From JACDAN01 sp963842235 (lineage in GTDB: Bacteria > Actinomycetota > Thermoleophilia > Gaiellales > Gaiellaceae): 64,000 nucleotides of DNA. The position numbers were made by a program, and so were the translations under genes. The notes below the pieces were generated by a model that did not search any database, had not been told where the DNA came from, and saw only the letters and a program-made list of their open reading frames with translations. This document shows, piece after piece, positions 10,782-22,379 of the stretch (position 1 is its first letter; each line of letters begins with the position of its first letter). Location of the stretch: contig CAWJFT010000001.1 in assembly GCA_963842235.1 (NCBI GenBank), positions 682,001-746,000 on the forward strand. Reading direction: 5' to 3'.

Positions 10782-12761
10782 ATGAGAACAACCCTGAAAA
10801 GAGGAATCGGGCGCGCCGCGGAGGTCGACGGCAACGGGCGAGGTCGACGACCGCCCAGCGCACTCACGCCGATCACCCGCTACGAGCAGCCCGGGAAACG
10901 CCGAGGCGTTCTCGCGACGATCGGGCGGATCCTCTTTCTCGTGTTCGCGGTGGCGACATCGCTCTTGCTCGGGATCGCCGGCGGTCACTACCTCGACTTC
11001 GAGCAGACCGTGGTCGACATCGACCAGAGCTCGAAGCGGAACCCGCAGCTCGTCAAGGCGGCGAAGAAGCTCGACCTCCAGCTCCCCGGGCGACCGGCAA
11101 TCGCGCTCGTGATCGGGACGGATTTGCGCCGCTTCGCCAAGGGCGACGAGCGCGGCGGGATGCGCTCGGACACCGTCATGCTCCTGCGCGCCGACCCGGA
11201 GCAGGGGACGCTCTCGATGCTGTCGATGCCGCGCGACCTCCTCGTCGACATCTACTGCCCAGGACGCGCGCCCAGCCGCGGCCCCATCAACTCGGCCTTC
11301 GGTCAATGCGGCGTGGAGGGAACGCTCCAGACAGTCAAGCATCTGACCGGGCTCCCGGTCCACTACCTCGTCACGGTCGACTTCCGCGGCTTCATCCAGC
11401 TGGTGGACAAGCTCGACGGCGTGTGGCTCGACATCGACCGCCGCTACTTCAACGACAACTCGGGCGGCGGGCCGACGTTCCCGCCAATCGACCTCAAGCC
11501 GGGATACCAGCGCCTGACGGGTCGGGAGGCGCTCTCGTACGTGCGCTTCCGCCATACGGACTCCGACCTCTACCGCATCGAGCGCCAGCGCCTCTTCATG
11601 CGGGCGCTGAAGGAACGGCTGTCGGACTCGTTCAACCTCCGCACGCTGCCTCGCCTGATGAAAGTCGTCCGCCAGAACGTCCAGGTCGGGCGCGGCGGCG
11701 GCAAGTCGCTCACGCCGGACACCGTCCTCGGCTGGGCCCTGTTCGCGGAGAAGCTCCCGGCCGGACGGATCTTTCAATCCCGGATCGAGGGCCTCGTCGG
11801 CTACAACCAGCTGACGACGGATCCATCGAACATCCAGTCTGCCGTCGAGGAGTTTCAGACGCCCGACGTCGAGGCCGGCGAAAAGGCGACCGCGGCGGCA
11901 CTCGGCCAGCGGCCCAAGCTCAAGGCCGGCAACGCGCCGCCGCCTAGGCGGACGTCGATTGTCGTCCTCAACGGAAACGGGATCACCGGTTCGGCCGCGA
12001 ACGCCACCTACCTCCTCAGCCGCCGTGGCTACAAGACGCTGCCTCCGCCGGAGGGCGTGCTCGCGAATGCCCCGCGCGGCCTTTGGCCGTTCCGGACGAC
12101 GGTCTACTTCGATCCTGCGCAGAAAGGCTCGCGAGCCGCGGCCAAAGCCGTCCGCAACCTCTTCGGCTCGGCCGATGTCAAGGGCGCGATGCCGCCGCAG
12201 ATCGCTCCGTTTGCGAACACCGCGACGCTTGTCGTCGTCGTCGGGCAGACCTTCCACGGCAACTTGGCTCCGGCGCCCGTCGACCGGACGCCGAAGCGCC
12301 GGCCGCCGAACGTCTACCGCAACCCGGGCGCGAGCCTCAGCTACCTACGCTTGATCAAGCGGCGGGCGGGCTTCCCGCTGATGGTTCCGAGCCTGATCGA
12401 CCGCAGCTCCTCGATCGACCGCGAGAAGCCGGTGCGCATCTATCCGATTACGAACGACGACAAGGCCGTGCGGCTGACGTTCCGAACCGGCGCGGACGAG
12501 TATTGGGGGGTCCAGGAGACGACCTGGGACGACGCGCCGATCCTCGACAGTAAGAACGTCACGAGACGCATCCGCGGGAGGGAGTTCGACCTCTACTTCG
12601 ACGGGTCCGACCTGCACATGGTCGTGCTCAAGACCGATGACGCGACCTACTGGGTCGTGAACACGCTGCGGGACTCGCTCTCAAACGAGACCATGCTCTC
12701 GATCGCCCGCGGACTGCGGCCGCTCGACGGCACGAAGAAGAGGAAGAAGAAGCGGCAGTGA
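10782..12761 (+). CDS. LytR-CpsA-Psr (LCP) family cell-wall polymer ligase with LytR_C domain
   Basis: Membrane-anchored phosphotransferase expected to attach glycopolymers to peptidoglycan outside the cell. It has 659 residues from the ATG at 10782 (a TTG at 10767 is also possible). A cytoplasmic tail precedes a membrane helix at about residues 43-62 (ILFLVFAVATSLLLGIAGG). The LCP catalytic domain has RSDTVMLLRADP, SMLSMPRDLLVDI and the phosphate-binding VRFRHTDSDLYRIERQR. A LytR_C domain follows (TSIVVLNGNGITGSAANATYLL, about 385-480), then an extra C-terminal domain of about 150 residues that I do not recognise and a Lys/Arg tail. Its stop overlaps the UDP-glucose dehydrogenase start (GTGA), linking it to surface-polysaccharide synthesis. 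Confidence 0.92.
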   Translation: MRTTLKRGIGRAAEVDGNGRGRRPPSALTPITRYEQPGKRRGVLATIGRILFLVFAVATSLLLGIAGGHYLDFEQTVVDIDQSSKRNPQLVKAAKKLDLQLPGRPAIALVIGTDLRRFAKGDERGGMRSDTVMLLRADPEQGTLSMLSMPRDLLVDIYCPGRAPSRGPINSAFGQCGVEGTLQTVKHLTGLPVHYLVTVDFRGFIQLVDKLDGVWLDIDRRYFNDNSGGGPTFPPIDLKPGYQRLTGREALSYVRFRHTDSDLYRIERQRLFMRALKERLSDSFNLRTLPRLMKVVRQNVQVGRGGGKSLTPDTVLGWALFAEKLPAGRIFQSRIEGLVGYNQLTTDPSNIQSAVEEFQTPDVEAGEKATAAALGQRPKLKAGNAPPPRRTSIVVLNGNGITGSAANATYLLSRRGYKTLPPPEGVLANAPRGLWPFRTTVYFDPAQKGSRAAAKAVRNLFGSADVKGAMPPQIAPFANTATLVVVVGQTFHGNLAPAPVDRTPKRRPPNVYRNPGASLSYLRLIKRRAGFPLMVPSLIDRSSSIDREKPVRIYPITNDDKAVRLTFRTGADEYWGVQETTWDDAPILDSKNVTRRIRGREFDLYFDGSDLHMVVLKTDDATYWVVNTLRDSLSNETMLSIARGLRPLDGTKKRKKKRQ

Positions 12762-14087
12762 GCAAGGTCGGGATCTTCGGGGCCGGTTGGGTCGGTCTCG
12801 TCACGGGCGCCTGCTTCGCGGAGCTGGGACACGACATCGTCGTTCGCGATGTGCTGCCCGAGAAGATCGAGGCGCTTCGGGATGGCCACATTCCGATCCA
12901 CGAGCCGGGCCTTCCCGAGCTCGTCCAGGCCAATCGAGAGCGGTTGCACTTTACGACCGACCCCGCCGAGGCCGCCGAAGGCGCCGAGTTCCTCTACGTC
13001 TGCGTTGGGACGCCCTCCACGTATGCCGGCGACGCCGATCTCTCCGCCGTCTGGAGCGTGCTCGACGACCTGCCGACGCTCTCCGGGCGTCCCGTGCTGG
13101 TGATGAAGAGCACGGTTCCCGTCGGGACGGGCGAGACGGTCCGCGTCGCCCTCGACGCCCGCGGCCTCGAGCATGTCGGCTACGTCTCCAACCCCGAGTT
13201 CCTCTCGGAGGGAACTGCGGTTCGGGACTTCATGAACGCCGACCGGATCGTGATCGGCGCGTTCGATGCCGACGACGGTGACCGCATCGAGGAGCTCCAC
13301 GAGAAGCTCGACGCGGTGGTGGTGCGCTCGGACGTCGCGTCGGCGGAGATGATCAAGCTGGCCGCGAACGCCTTTCTGATGACGCGGATCAGCTTCATCA
13401 ACGAGATCGCGAACGTCTGCGAGCTGGTCGGCGCGGACGTCGAAGAGGTCGCGCGCGGGATCGGGCTCGACCACCGCCTCGGCCCGCACTTCCTGCAGGC
13501 GGGCATTGGCTACGGAGGTTCATGTTTTCCGAAGGATGCGTCCGCGCTGAAGCAGCTCGCTTCCAACTCCGGCTACCACTTCCAGCTGCTCTCGGCGGTG
13601 ATCGAGGTCAACGAGCTCCAGAAGCGCCGCGTGATCGCCAAGCTGCAGAAGCATCTGGGCAAGCTGCGCGGCAAGCGGGTCGCTCTGCTCGGCCTCTCCT
13701 TCAAGCCGAACACCGACGACATGCGCGAATCGCCCAGCATCGTCCTCGCCTCGCGTCTCCTCGCAGAAGGCGCCGAAGTGCGCGGCTGGGATCCGGTTGC
13801 GCGACCCGGCGAGCTGATGAAGGGCGTCGACGCTGCGCGACACGGTGCTCGACGCCGTGCGGGATGCGGATGCCGCCGTCATCGTCACCGCGTGGGAGGA
13901 GCTCCGGGACCTGGCTTCGGCGGAGGTCCGGGAGACGATGCGAAATCCGCTGATCGTGGACGGCCGCAACCTGCTGGATCCGCGGGCCGCGGAGCAGGCC
14001 GGCTTCACGTACGAGGGCATCGGGCGAGTGAGCTCGTCGTTCTCGGGCCTGCCGGAGACGGCGGAACCGGAGCACGAGCGCGCATAG
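12758..14087 (+). CDS. ugd: UDP-glucose 6-dehydrogenase / nucleotide-sugar dehydrogenase (apparent frameshift near 13830-13845)
   Basis: Oxidises UDP-glucose to UDP-glucuronate with two NAD+. It starts GTG at 12758 inside the LCP stop codon. It has the Rossmann motif GIFGAGWVGLVTGACF, the central YVCVGTPS and MKSTVPVGTG segments, the catalytic cysteine in GIGYGGSCFPKDA and the C-terminal-domain motif LGLSFKPNTDDMRESPS. After LMKGVD the frame fails. The matching continuation TVLDAVRDADAAVIVTAWEE and GFTYEGIGR sits one base on and stops at 14087, one base before the next ATG. One extra base around 13830-13845 explains it. The reconstructed length, about 442 residues, is normal. Confidence 0.88.
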
Positions 14088-14795
14088 ATGACGCCGACCG
14101 AGGCGATCATCCTGGCCGGCGGCAAGGCCGAGCGGCTCGGCGAGGCTGCCGAGGGACGGCCGAAGGCGCTTGTCCCGATCGATGGTCGCCCGCTCGCCGC
14201 GTACCAGATCGCGCTCCTAAGACGGGCAGGCGTCGAGCGGGTGATCTTCAGCGTCGCGGCGGGGCAGGAGGATCCCTTCGAATGGGAGCTCGAGGGGCTC
14301 GGCGTCGAGGTCGTGGTCGTCGGCGAGCCCGAGCCGCTCGGGCGAGGAGGCGGCCTACGGCTCGCTGCCGCGTCGCGCGAGAGCGACGGACCGATCTACG
14401 CCCTGAACGGCGACGAGCTCTTCGAGCTCGACCTCCGCGAGCTCCACGAGGCACATCGGACGAAGGATGGGGCGGCGACGATCACGGTCGCGCCGCTGCG
14501 GAGCAATCTCGGCATCGTCGACGTCGACGAGGACGATGTCGTCCGCGGCTTCCGCGAAGCGCCGACGCTGCCCTTCTGGGTCAACACGGGTCTTTACGTG
14601 CTCGAGGAGGAAGCGATCGCCCGGTTGCCCGAGCGCGGCGACCACGAGACGACGACGTTCCCCGAGCTGGCGGAGGAGGGCCGTCTACGCGCGTTCCGAC
14701 ACGAAGGCCTCTGGCTGACGGTCAACACACCGAAGGACCTGCGCATCGCCCAGGAGTTCGTGAGGGCCGATCCGGACCGTCTCCTGCCTTCGTAA
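14088..14795 (+). CDS. Sugar-phosphate nucleotidyltransferase (NTP_transferase family)
   Basis: Activates a sugar-1-phosphate with an NTP to give an NDP-sugar. It has 235 residues, with the signature AIILAGGKAERLGEAAEGRPKAL at the N-terminus (a relaxed GGxGTRL-x-P-K), the metal/sugar site YALNGDELF near 105 and FWVNTGLYVLEEE near 162. It has no C-terminal left-handed helix domain. It starts directly after the ugd stop and is followed 15 bases later by a phosphomannose-isomerase-type cupin, which suggests GDP-mannose or a heptose as product. The exact sugar is unproven. Confidence 0.85.
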   Translation: MTPTEAIILAGGKAERLGEAAEGRPKALVPIDGRPLAAYQIALLRRAGVERVIFSVAAGQEDPFEWELEGLGVEVVVVGEPEPLGRGGGLRLAAASRESDGPIYALNGDELFELDLRELHEAHRTKDGAATITVAPLRSNLGIVDVDEDDVVRGFREAPTLPFWVNTGLYVLEEEAIARLPERGDHETTTFPELAEEGRLRAFRHEGLWLTVNTPKDLRIAQEFVRADPDRLLPS

Positions 14796-14810
14796 TGGGA
14801 TGATGCGCGT

Positions 14811-15230
14811 ATGTCGAACGGACCGCTTTCGTCGCCCAATGTGAAGAGCCTCGACCGCTTCGCCTTCGAGCCGCAGAGGGTCGAGAAACCGTGGGGCCAC
14901 GAGCTGATCTGGGCGCTCTCCGAGGAGTACGCAGGCAAGCTTCTCTCGGTCAAGGCCGGCCATAAGCTCTCGCTTCAGTTCCACCGACAGAAGGACGAGT
15001 CGTGGTACCTCCTGGAAGGTCGCGCGGAGGTGGAGTTCGCCGGACCGGGGGAGGGCGTGACGATCTCGGAGGTGATCGTTCCAGGCGCGGCGTTCCGGAT
15101 CCGACCTGGAACCGTGCACCGCATTCGGGCGCTCGAAGACTCGGTCATGCTCGAGGTCTCGACCCCGCACCTCGACGACGTCGTCCGGCTCGAGGATCAC
15201 TACGGCCGCGCCGACACCGAGCAACCTTGA
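14811..15230 (+). CDS. Cupin, mannose-6-phosphate isomerase type II-like
   Basis: A 139-residue single-cupin protein resembling the isomerase half of bifunctional mannose-6-phosphate isomerase/GDP-mannose pyrophosphorylases. Its motifs are VEKPWGHELIWALS, the metal-binding GHKLSLQFHRQKDESWYLLEG, and FRIRPGTVHRIRA with a further metal histidine. It would interconvert mannose-6-phosphate and fructose-6-phosphate in the cytoplasm, feeding the neighbouring nucleotidyltransferase. Its last codons overlap the left arm of the MerR operator palindrome. A non-enzymatic sugar-binding role cannot be excluded. Confidence 0.82.
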   Translation: MSNGPLSSPNVKSLDRFAFEPQRVEKPWGHELIWALSEEYAGKLLSVKAGHKLSLQFHRQKDESWYLLEGRAEVEFAGPGEGVTISEVIVPGAAFRIRPGTVHRIRALEDSVMLEVSTPHLDDVVRLEDHYGRADTEQP

Positions 15231-15248
15231 CACGATTGTGTTAAGGTT
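15223..15248. promoter_or_regulatory. Palindromic operator overlapping the promoter of the MerR-type gene
   Basis: Left arm AACCTTGACAC (15223-15233) and right arm GTGTTAAGGTT (15238-15248) match at 10 of 11 positions around a 4-base centre. The right arm contains TAAGGT (15242-15247), a TAnnnT -10 box that would start transcription at or next to the ATG at 15255 (leaderless mRNA). The left arm contains TTGACA. Placement immediately before a MerR-family gene suggests autoregulation. The arms loosely resemble HspR boxes (CTTGA...TTAAG). Confidence 0.65.
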
Positions 15249-15254
15249 TCGGCG

Positions 15255-15587
15255 ATGGACGGTCTGACAGTCGGAGCGGCTGCCCAATCCACCGGATGGT
15301 CGGCTCGCATGCTTCGGTACCTCGAGCAGGCACGTCTCGTCGTCCCCAAGCGATCCTCGTCGGGCTACCGCGTCTACGGACTGCGGGAGCTGAACCAGCT
15401 TCGCTCGCTCCGCCGGTTGCGTAGCCGGTACGGGGTCGAGCTCACCGACATCGCATTCGCAGCGCGGCTGCGCAGCGAGCCCGTGCTGCGGGGTGTCGTC
15501 GACAGTTGGCTGGCCGGCGCGGACGTCGGTGCCGCCGACTGGGTCGATTGGGAGCAGCGGAAGCACGAGCGGCTCCTCGCCGCGTAG
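15255..15587 (+). CDS. MerR-family transcriptional regulator
   Basis: A 110-residue DNA-binding protein. The winged helix-turn-helix occupies residues 1-70: LTVGAAAQSTGWSARMLRYLEQARLV (helix-turn-helix) and KRSSSGYRVYGLRELNQLRSLRRLR (wing). A short helical tail ends WVDWEQRKHERLLAA. It has no cysteine cluster or ligand domain, so it is not a metal or redox sensor of the classical type. It sits 37 bases upstream of ahcY in the same direction and directly behind a 26-bp palindrome, so control of itself and of ahcY is the likeliest role (inference). Confidence 0.88.
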   Translation: MDGLTVGAAAQSTGWSARMLRYLEQARLVVPKRSSSGYRVYGLRELNQLRSLRRLRSRYGVELTDIAFAARLRSEPVLRGVVDSWLAGADVGAADWVDWEQRKHERLLAA

Positions 15588-15594
15588 ACCAACC

Positions 15595-15600
15595 TAGACT
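15595..15600 (+). promoter_or_regulatory. Candidate -10 box for ahcY
   Basis: TAGACT (TAnnnT) lies 24 bases before the ahcY ATG, with the ribosome site AGAGGAAAG at 15611-15619 between them. No clear -35 element is visible. Confidence 0.3.
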
Positions 15601-15624
15601 CCCGACTTCGAGAGGAAAGAGCAG

Positions 15625-16893
15625 ATGGCAACCACAAAGCGCTACGACGTCAAGGATCTCTCGCTCGCCCCCGAGGGTGTCCGCCGCATCGCCTGGGCCG
15701 ACCGGCAGATGCCGGTCCTCGCCGCGATTCGAGAACGCTTCCAGAGCGAGCAACCGCTGGCCGGCTATCGCATCTCCGCCTGCCTTCACGTCACGACGGA
15801 GACGGCCAACCTGGCGCGCACGCTCCAGGCCGGCGGGGCCGACGTCGTGCTCTGCGCTTCCAATCCGCTCTCGACGCAGGACGATGTCGCCGCAGCGCTG
15901 GTGGAGGAGTTCGACGTCTCCGTCTTCGCGATCAAGGGCGAGGACAACGACACCTACTACCAGCACATCGAGGCGGCGGTCGACCACAAGCCCCAGCTGA
16001 CGATGGACGACGGCGCCGACGTGATCGGCGTCCTCCACTCGCACCGGCGGGAGCAACTCGGCGACATCATCGCGGGGACCGAGGAAACGACCACCGGCGT
16101 CATCCGCCTGAAGGCGCTCGAGGCCGACGGCGCTCTCGGCTTCCCCATCATCGCGGTCAACGAAGCGAAGACCAAGCACCTCTTCGACAACCGCTACGGC
16201 ACGGGCCAGTCGACGATCGACGGCATCGTCAGGGCGACCAACGTCCTCCTCGCCGGCAAGCGGTTCGTCGTTGCCGGCTACGGCTGGGTCGGCCGGGGGG
16301 TCGCGATGCGGGCAAAGGGGATGGGCTCCCACGTGATCGTCACCGAGGTCGACCCAGTCCGCGCTCTCGAGGCGGCGATGGATGGGTTCGAGGTGATGTC
16401 CATGACCGAGGCCGCCGAAGTCGGCGACATCTTCTGCACGGCCACCGGCGACAAGTCCGTCATCACGCGTGAGCACATGGTGCGCATGAAGGACGGCGCC
16501 ATCCTCGCGAACACGGGCCACTTCAACGTCGAGATCGAGATCCCGGCGCTCCGGCAGCTGGCGACCGAGACCCGTGAGTCGCGAGAGTTCGTCGAGGAGT
16601 TCACGCTCGAGGGCGGAACGCGGCTCTATCTGCTCGGCGACGGGCGGCTGATCAACCTGGCCGCGGCCGAGGGCCACCCTGCGCTCGTCATGGACATGTC
16701 GTTCGCGAACCAAGCGCTTTCGGCCGAGTACGCCGTGGAAAACGCCGCCGAGCTCGAGCGCAAGGTCTACCCGGTGCCGGAGGAGATCGACCAGGAGATC
16801 GCTCGGCTCAAGCTCGAGACGATGGGGATCTCGATCGACCGGCTGACCGAGGACCAGGCCAAGTACCTGGCCTCCTGGGACGAAGGCACGTAG
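15625..16893 (+). CDS. ahcY: Adenosylhomocysteinase
   Basis: NAD-dependent hydrolysis of S-adenosylhomocysteine to adenosine and homocysteine, the substrate of MetH. It has 422 residues, the short form without the insert found in many proteobacterial and mycobacterial enzymes. Its motifs are ISACLHVTTETANLARTL, NAKTKHLFDNRYGTGQST-type segment (here VNEAKTKHLFDNRYGTGQST), the NAD-binding VVAGYGWVGRGVAMRAKGMG and AILANTGHFNVEI. The C-terminus is LTEDQAKYLASWDEGT. Ribosome site AGAGGAAAG precedes the ATG. The close MerR gene upstream is the probable regulator. Confidence 0.97.
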   Translation: MATTKRYDVKDLSLAPEGVRRIAWADRQMPVLAAIRERFQSEQPLAGYRISACLHVTTETANLARTLQAGGADVVLCASNPLSTQDDVAAALVEEFDVSVFAIKGEDNDTYYQHIEAAVDHKPQLTMDDGADVIGVLHSHRREQLGDIIAGTEETTTGVIRLKALEADGALGFPIIAVNEAKTKHLFDNRYGTGQSTIDGIVRATNVLLAGKRFVVAGYGWVGRGVAMRAKGMGSHVIVTEVDPVRALEAAMDGFEVMSMTEAAEVGDIFCTATGDKSVITREHMVRMKDGAILANTGHFNVEIEIPALRQLATETRESREFVEEFTLEGGTRLYLLGDGRLINLAAAEGHPALVMDMSFANQALSAEYAVENAAELERKVYPVPEEIDQEIARLKLETMGISIDRLTEDQAKYLASWDEGT

Positions 16894-16897
16894 GGCC

Positions 16898-17684
16898 CTG
16901 AAGGCGATCGTTCTCGCAGCCGGCTACGCGACGCGGCTGCGGCCACTCACCGACACGATTCCGAAGCCCCTGCTGCCGCTCGCGCGGGCGGCCGATGCTC
17001 GACTACCTGGTCGAGCGAATCGAGCCGGTCGACGAGATCGACGAGATCCACGTCGTCACGAACGCGCGGTTTGCCGAGGACTTCGAACGCTGGGCCGCTT
17101 CGAAGGGCGTCGGGCGGAAGCCGATCTCGGTCTGGAACGACGGGACCTGGAGCAACGAGGATCGCCTGGGCGCAGTCGGCGACATCCGCTTCACGATCGA
17201 GCGGGCCGGGCTCGAGGGAGAGGACCTCATGGTGCTCGCCGGCGACAACCTGATCGAGTACGCGCTGGAGGATTTCGTCGGCTTCTGGCGCGGCAAGGGC
17301 GAGGGGGCGGCGATCGCCGTGCACCGCGTCCCCGATCGGGAGCTGATCAAGCAGTACGGGGTCATTGAGCTGGACGAGAACGACCGCGTGATCTCGATCG
17401 AAGAGAAGCCTGCTAAGCCCAAGAGCGACCTCGCCGCCACGGCGACGTACCTCTACCCGGCGGGGTACGACGCTCTGATCTCGCAGTACCTCGAAGCGGG
17501 CAATCCGCCCGACGCACCCGGCAACTTCGTTGTCTGGCTCCACACGAGGGCGCCCGTCTACGGCTACCGCATTTCTGGCGAGTGGTTCGACATCGGCGAC
17601 CGCGACCAGCTGCTGGCGGCAGACAACCGCATGCGCGCTCGGCTCGGGCTTCCCACTCGGGACGAGTACTCGCCCGAGCCCTAG
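16898..17684 (+). CDS. Sugar nucleotidyltransferase (apparent frameshift near 16985-16993; start CTG or unresolved)
   Basis: Glucose-1-phosphate thymidylyl/uridylyltransferase-like enzyme. From 16898 the frame reads (L/M)KAIVLAAGYATRLRPLTDTIPKPLLPL, the exact family N-terminus with the PLT-D-IPKPLLP signature. The continuation RPMLDYLVERI...EIHVVTNARF lies one frame on, so one extra base is present near 16985-16993. Further motifs are LMVLAGDNLIEYALEDF near residue 110, IEEKPAKPKSDLAATATYLY and EWFDIGDRDQLLAADNRMR. The codon at the expected methionine is CTG, and no ATG/GTG is in frame before it, so either a rare start or another base error applies. It follows ahcY by 4 bases. Confidence 0.8.
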
Positions 17685-17747
17685 TTCCACTTTCGGCACA
17701 CATTCGTCACCCACACGCGCGTTTTTTGCGCCTACGGTCGACGGAAT

Positions 17748-18431
17748 GTGCTGCTCGATCTGCTGCTTCCTCGCCGCTGCGCCGCGTGCGGCCGGCTCGG
17801 CCTTCTGCTCTGCGACCGGTGCCGTGCCGCCCTCCCGCGGCTTCACGGGCCCGCGTGCGCGCGCTGTGGCGCGCCCACCGCCTGGCCGGTCACCCGCTGC
17901 CTCGAGTGCTCGGGGCGGCGGCTCGCGTTCGCCTCCGCGCGTGCCGCCGTCGCCTACGACGGACCCGTGCGACCGCTCGTTTCTGCCTGGAAGGAACGCG
18001 GCCAACGCGCCCTCGCGCACGAGGCGGCAGCCGTCATCGCGAATACGCTCGAGAGTCCCTCCGTGGCGGCTCTCGCCTTCGTCCCGCGCGACGGAGACCG
18101 GAGCGTGAAGCGCGGCTACCACCCCGCCGAGCAACTCGCGCGCGAGCTGAGCCGATGCTGGGACCTGCCGCTGATCGGTCCGCTCGGAAGGACCCGTGCG
18201 CCCAAGCGCCAGCGTGGGCTGAGCCTCGCCGAGCGGCGTCGGAACGTCGCCGGCTCGTTCACCGCGAACGGAAGCGTTCCCAGAAGCCTCGTGTTGGTCG
18301 ACGACGTCTATACGACCGGCTCGACGGCATCGGCGGCCGCTTCGGCGCTTCGCCGAGCGGGTGCCCGGCGTGTCGAGGTCGTGACCTTCGCAAGAGCGGT
18401 ACGGTCAATAGAATCAAGCCAGCGAAGCTGA
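17748..18431 (+). CDS. comF: ComF-family phosphoribosyltransferase-like protein
   Basis: A 227-residue ComFC-type protein. An N-terminal zinc ribbon has four CxxC pairs (CAAC, CDRC, CARC, CLEC) in residues 11-55, and a type I phosphoribosyltransferase fold follows with the PRPP loop LVLVDDVYTTGSTA near 185. In naturally competent bacteria ComFC is needed for uptake and integration of single-stranded DNA; here no other competence gene is near. The GTG start at 17748 gives MLLDLLLPRRC, the usual family beginning. It precedes hpf-secA-prfB, the same order as in Bacillus, so this is an old conserved neighbourhood. Confidence 0.9.
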   Translation: MLLDLLLPRRCAACGRLGLLLCDRCRAALPRLHGPACARCGAPTAWPVTRCLECSGRRLAFASARAAVAYDGPVRPLVSAWKERGQRALAHEAAAVIANTLESPSVAALAFVPRDGDRSVKRGYHPAEQLARELSRCWDLPLIGPLGRTRAPKRQRGLSLAERRRNVAGSFTANGSVPRSLVLVDDVYTTGSTASAAASALRRAGARRVEVVTFARAVRSIESSQRS

Positions 18432-18457
18432 CCGGCCGTCAACCTTCGGGAGGTCTG

Positions 18458-18994
18458 GTGCGACTCCAGGTAAAGGGTAAGAACGTCGAGGTCACCGACT
18501 CGATCCGGCAGTACGCTCAAGAGAAGCTCGGCAAGCTGGATCGCCAGCTCGCGGATCCGACGCGCGTCGAGCTCGAGCTCGCGGTCGAGCGGAACCCGTC
18601 GATCTCAGCGAACCACGTCGCGGAGGCCACCATCTGGACGAAGGGGCCGATCCTGCGTGCCCGCGAGGCGAACGTCGACATGAAAGCGTCGATCGACCAG
18701 CTGGTGGACAAGCTCGAGCGGCAGGTCAAGAAGTACCGCGCCAAGCGGCGGAACCACCGCGGATCCGGCGTCGAGCCTCGGATGCCCGAAGACGCGATCC
18801 CGGTCGACGCCGAGCTTCGGATCGTCAAGTCGAAGCGGTTCCCGGTCAAGCCGATGAGCCCGGAGGAGGCCGTGCTCCAGCTCGAGTTGCTCGGCCATGA
18901 CTTCTTCGTCTTCCAGAACGCGGAGACGCTGGACGTCAACGTGGTCTACCGCAGGCGGGACGGCGCTTACGGCCTCATCGAGCCGCAGATCTAG
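18458..18994 (+). CDS. hpf: Ribosome hibernation promoting factor, long form
   Basis: Dimerises 70S ribosomes into inactive 100S particles in stationary phase. It has 178 residues from the GTG at 18458, chosen because GGGAGG (18448-18453) lies 4 bases upstream and the protein then begins VRLQVKGKNVEVTDSIRQYAQEKL as in the family. The S30AE/YfiA domain spans residues 1-100. A basic linker (KKYRAKRRNHRGS) leads to the C-terminal dimerisation domain at about 120-178 (VKSKRFPVKPMSPEEAVLQL, GHDFFVFQNAETLDVNVVYRR). The open frame upstream overlaps comF and is not part of it. Confidence 0.95.
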   Translation: MRLQVKGKNVEVTDSIRQYAQEKLGKLDRQLADPTRVELELAVERNPSISANHVAEATIWTKGPILRAREANVDMKASIDQLVDKLERQVKKYRAKRRNHRGSGVEPRMPEDAIPVDAELRIVKSKRFPVKPMSPEEAVLQLELLGHDFFVFQNAETLDVNVVYRRRDGAYGLIEPQI

Positions 18995-19004
18995 GCTCTG
19001 GCGC

Positions 19005-19616
19005 ATGCCCTTCTGGCGGCGCGCCGACGAACCCGCGCACGAGCGGCTGGCCCGGGAGGCCGGGATCGACCTCGATGCGGAAACGCAGCCGCCGCTCGAT
19101 CCCGGGGCCCCGCTGGAGCCGCACGAGCGGATCCCGTTTCTCGCCGCTTTTCGTGAGGTCGGGATCCACGGGATCCATCGGCAGCGAACCTGGGATGCCG
19201 TGGCCACCGCCGACGCGCCGGGGCTCCCCGGCAACGAGCTCGGGTTCGTCGCCCTGGGCGACGGAACGCTGCTCGTCGACGATGACCTGCCGGAAGGCGC
19301 TCTCGAGCCCCTGGCCCAGGCGCTCGGCCAGGAGCTCGAAACCCCTTACCGAGCCCGAGCCATGCGCCAAGAGGGCGACGTCTGGGCCGTCGCCGGGAAT
19401 CGAATCGAAGTCGTCCAGGCTCCGGAGGAGATCGAGGGAGACACCGTGAGTCTCGCCGTCCAGGGCGGCGAGCGTACGTTGCTCGTTGACGAACGCCCGG
19501 GCTGGGGAGACGTGCCCACGCTGGAGGCTTTCGCCAGGGAGCGCCACCGAGACTTCGTCCTACACGCCGAGCGGCTCGACGGCAACCTCTGGGCGGTCCA
19601 GGTAAATCCTCTGTGA
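19005..19616 (+). CDS. Conserved hypothetical protein
   Basis: A 203-residue, soluble, acidic protein without signal peptide or membrane segment, beginning MPFWRRADEPAHERLAREAG at an ATG 10 bases after the hpf stop. It contains a charged N-terminal region and several short beta-rich segments (ELGFVALGDGTLLVDDDLP, EGDTVSLAVQGGERTLLVDE, RHRDFVLHAERLDGNLWAVQVNPL). I recognise no family motif. Its position between hpf and secA, and the coding signal up to 19616, support a real gene. Co-expression with hpf is likely from the spacing. Confidence 0.72.
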   Translation: MPFWRRADEPAHERLAREAGIDLDAETQPPLDPGAPLEPHERIPFLAAFREVGIHGIHRQRTWDAVATADAPGLPGNELGFVALGDGTLLVDDDLPEGALEPLAQALGQELETPYRARAMRQEGDVWAVAGNRIEVVQAPEEIEGDTVSLAVQGGERTLLVDERPGWGDVPTLEAFARERHRDFVLHAERLDGNLWAVQVNPL

Positions 19617-19667
19617 GCGGCCGTCGGGGCTCACGGTCTCGCCGTAAAGCTCCGATACCCTAGGTTC

Positions 19668-22346
<2,679 letters not shown>

Positions 22347-22365
22347 GGCCCCCCGCCGCCGAGAC

Positions 22366-22371
22366 TAGGAT
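22366..22371 (+). promoter_or_regulatory. Candidate -10 box for prfB
   Basis: TAGGAT (TAnnnT) ends 8 bases before the prfB ATG at 22380, which would give a leaderless or nearly leaderless transcript. There is no ribosome-binding site between box and ATG, consistent with that reading. Confidence 0.35.
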
Positions 22372-22379
22372 CAACGCAG

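Noticed and set aside
12758..14803. 681-codon frame as one fused protein
   Set aside because: After the dehydrogenase part it reads out of frame through the nucleotidyltransferase gene. It results from the extra base near 13830-13845.
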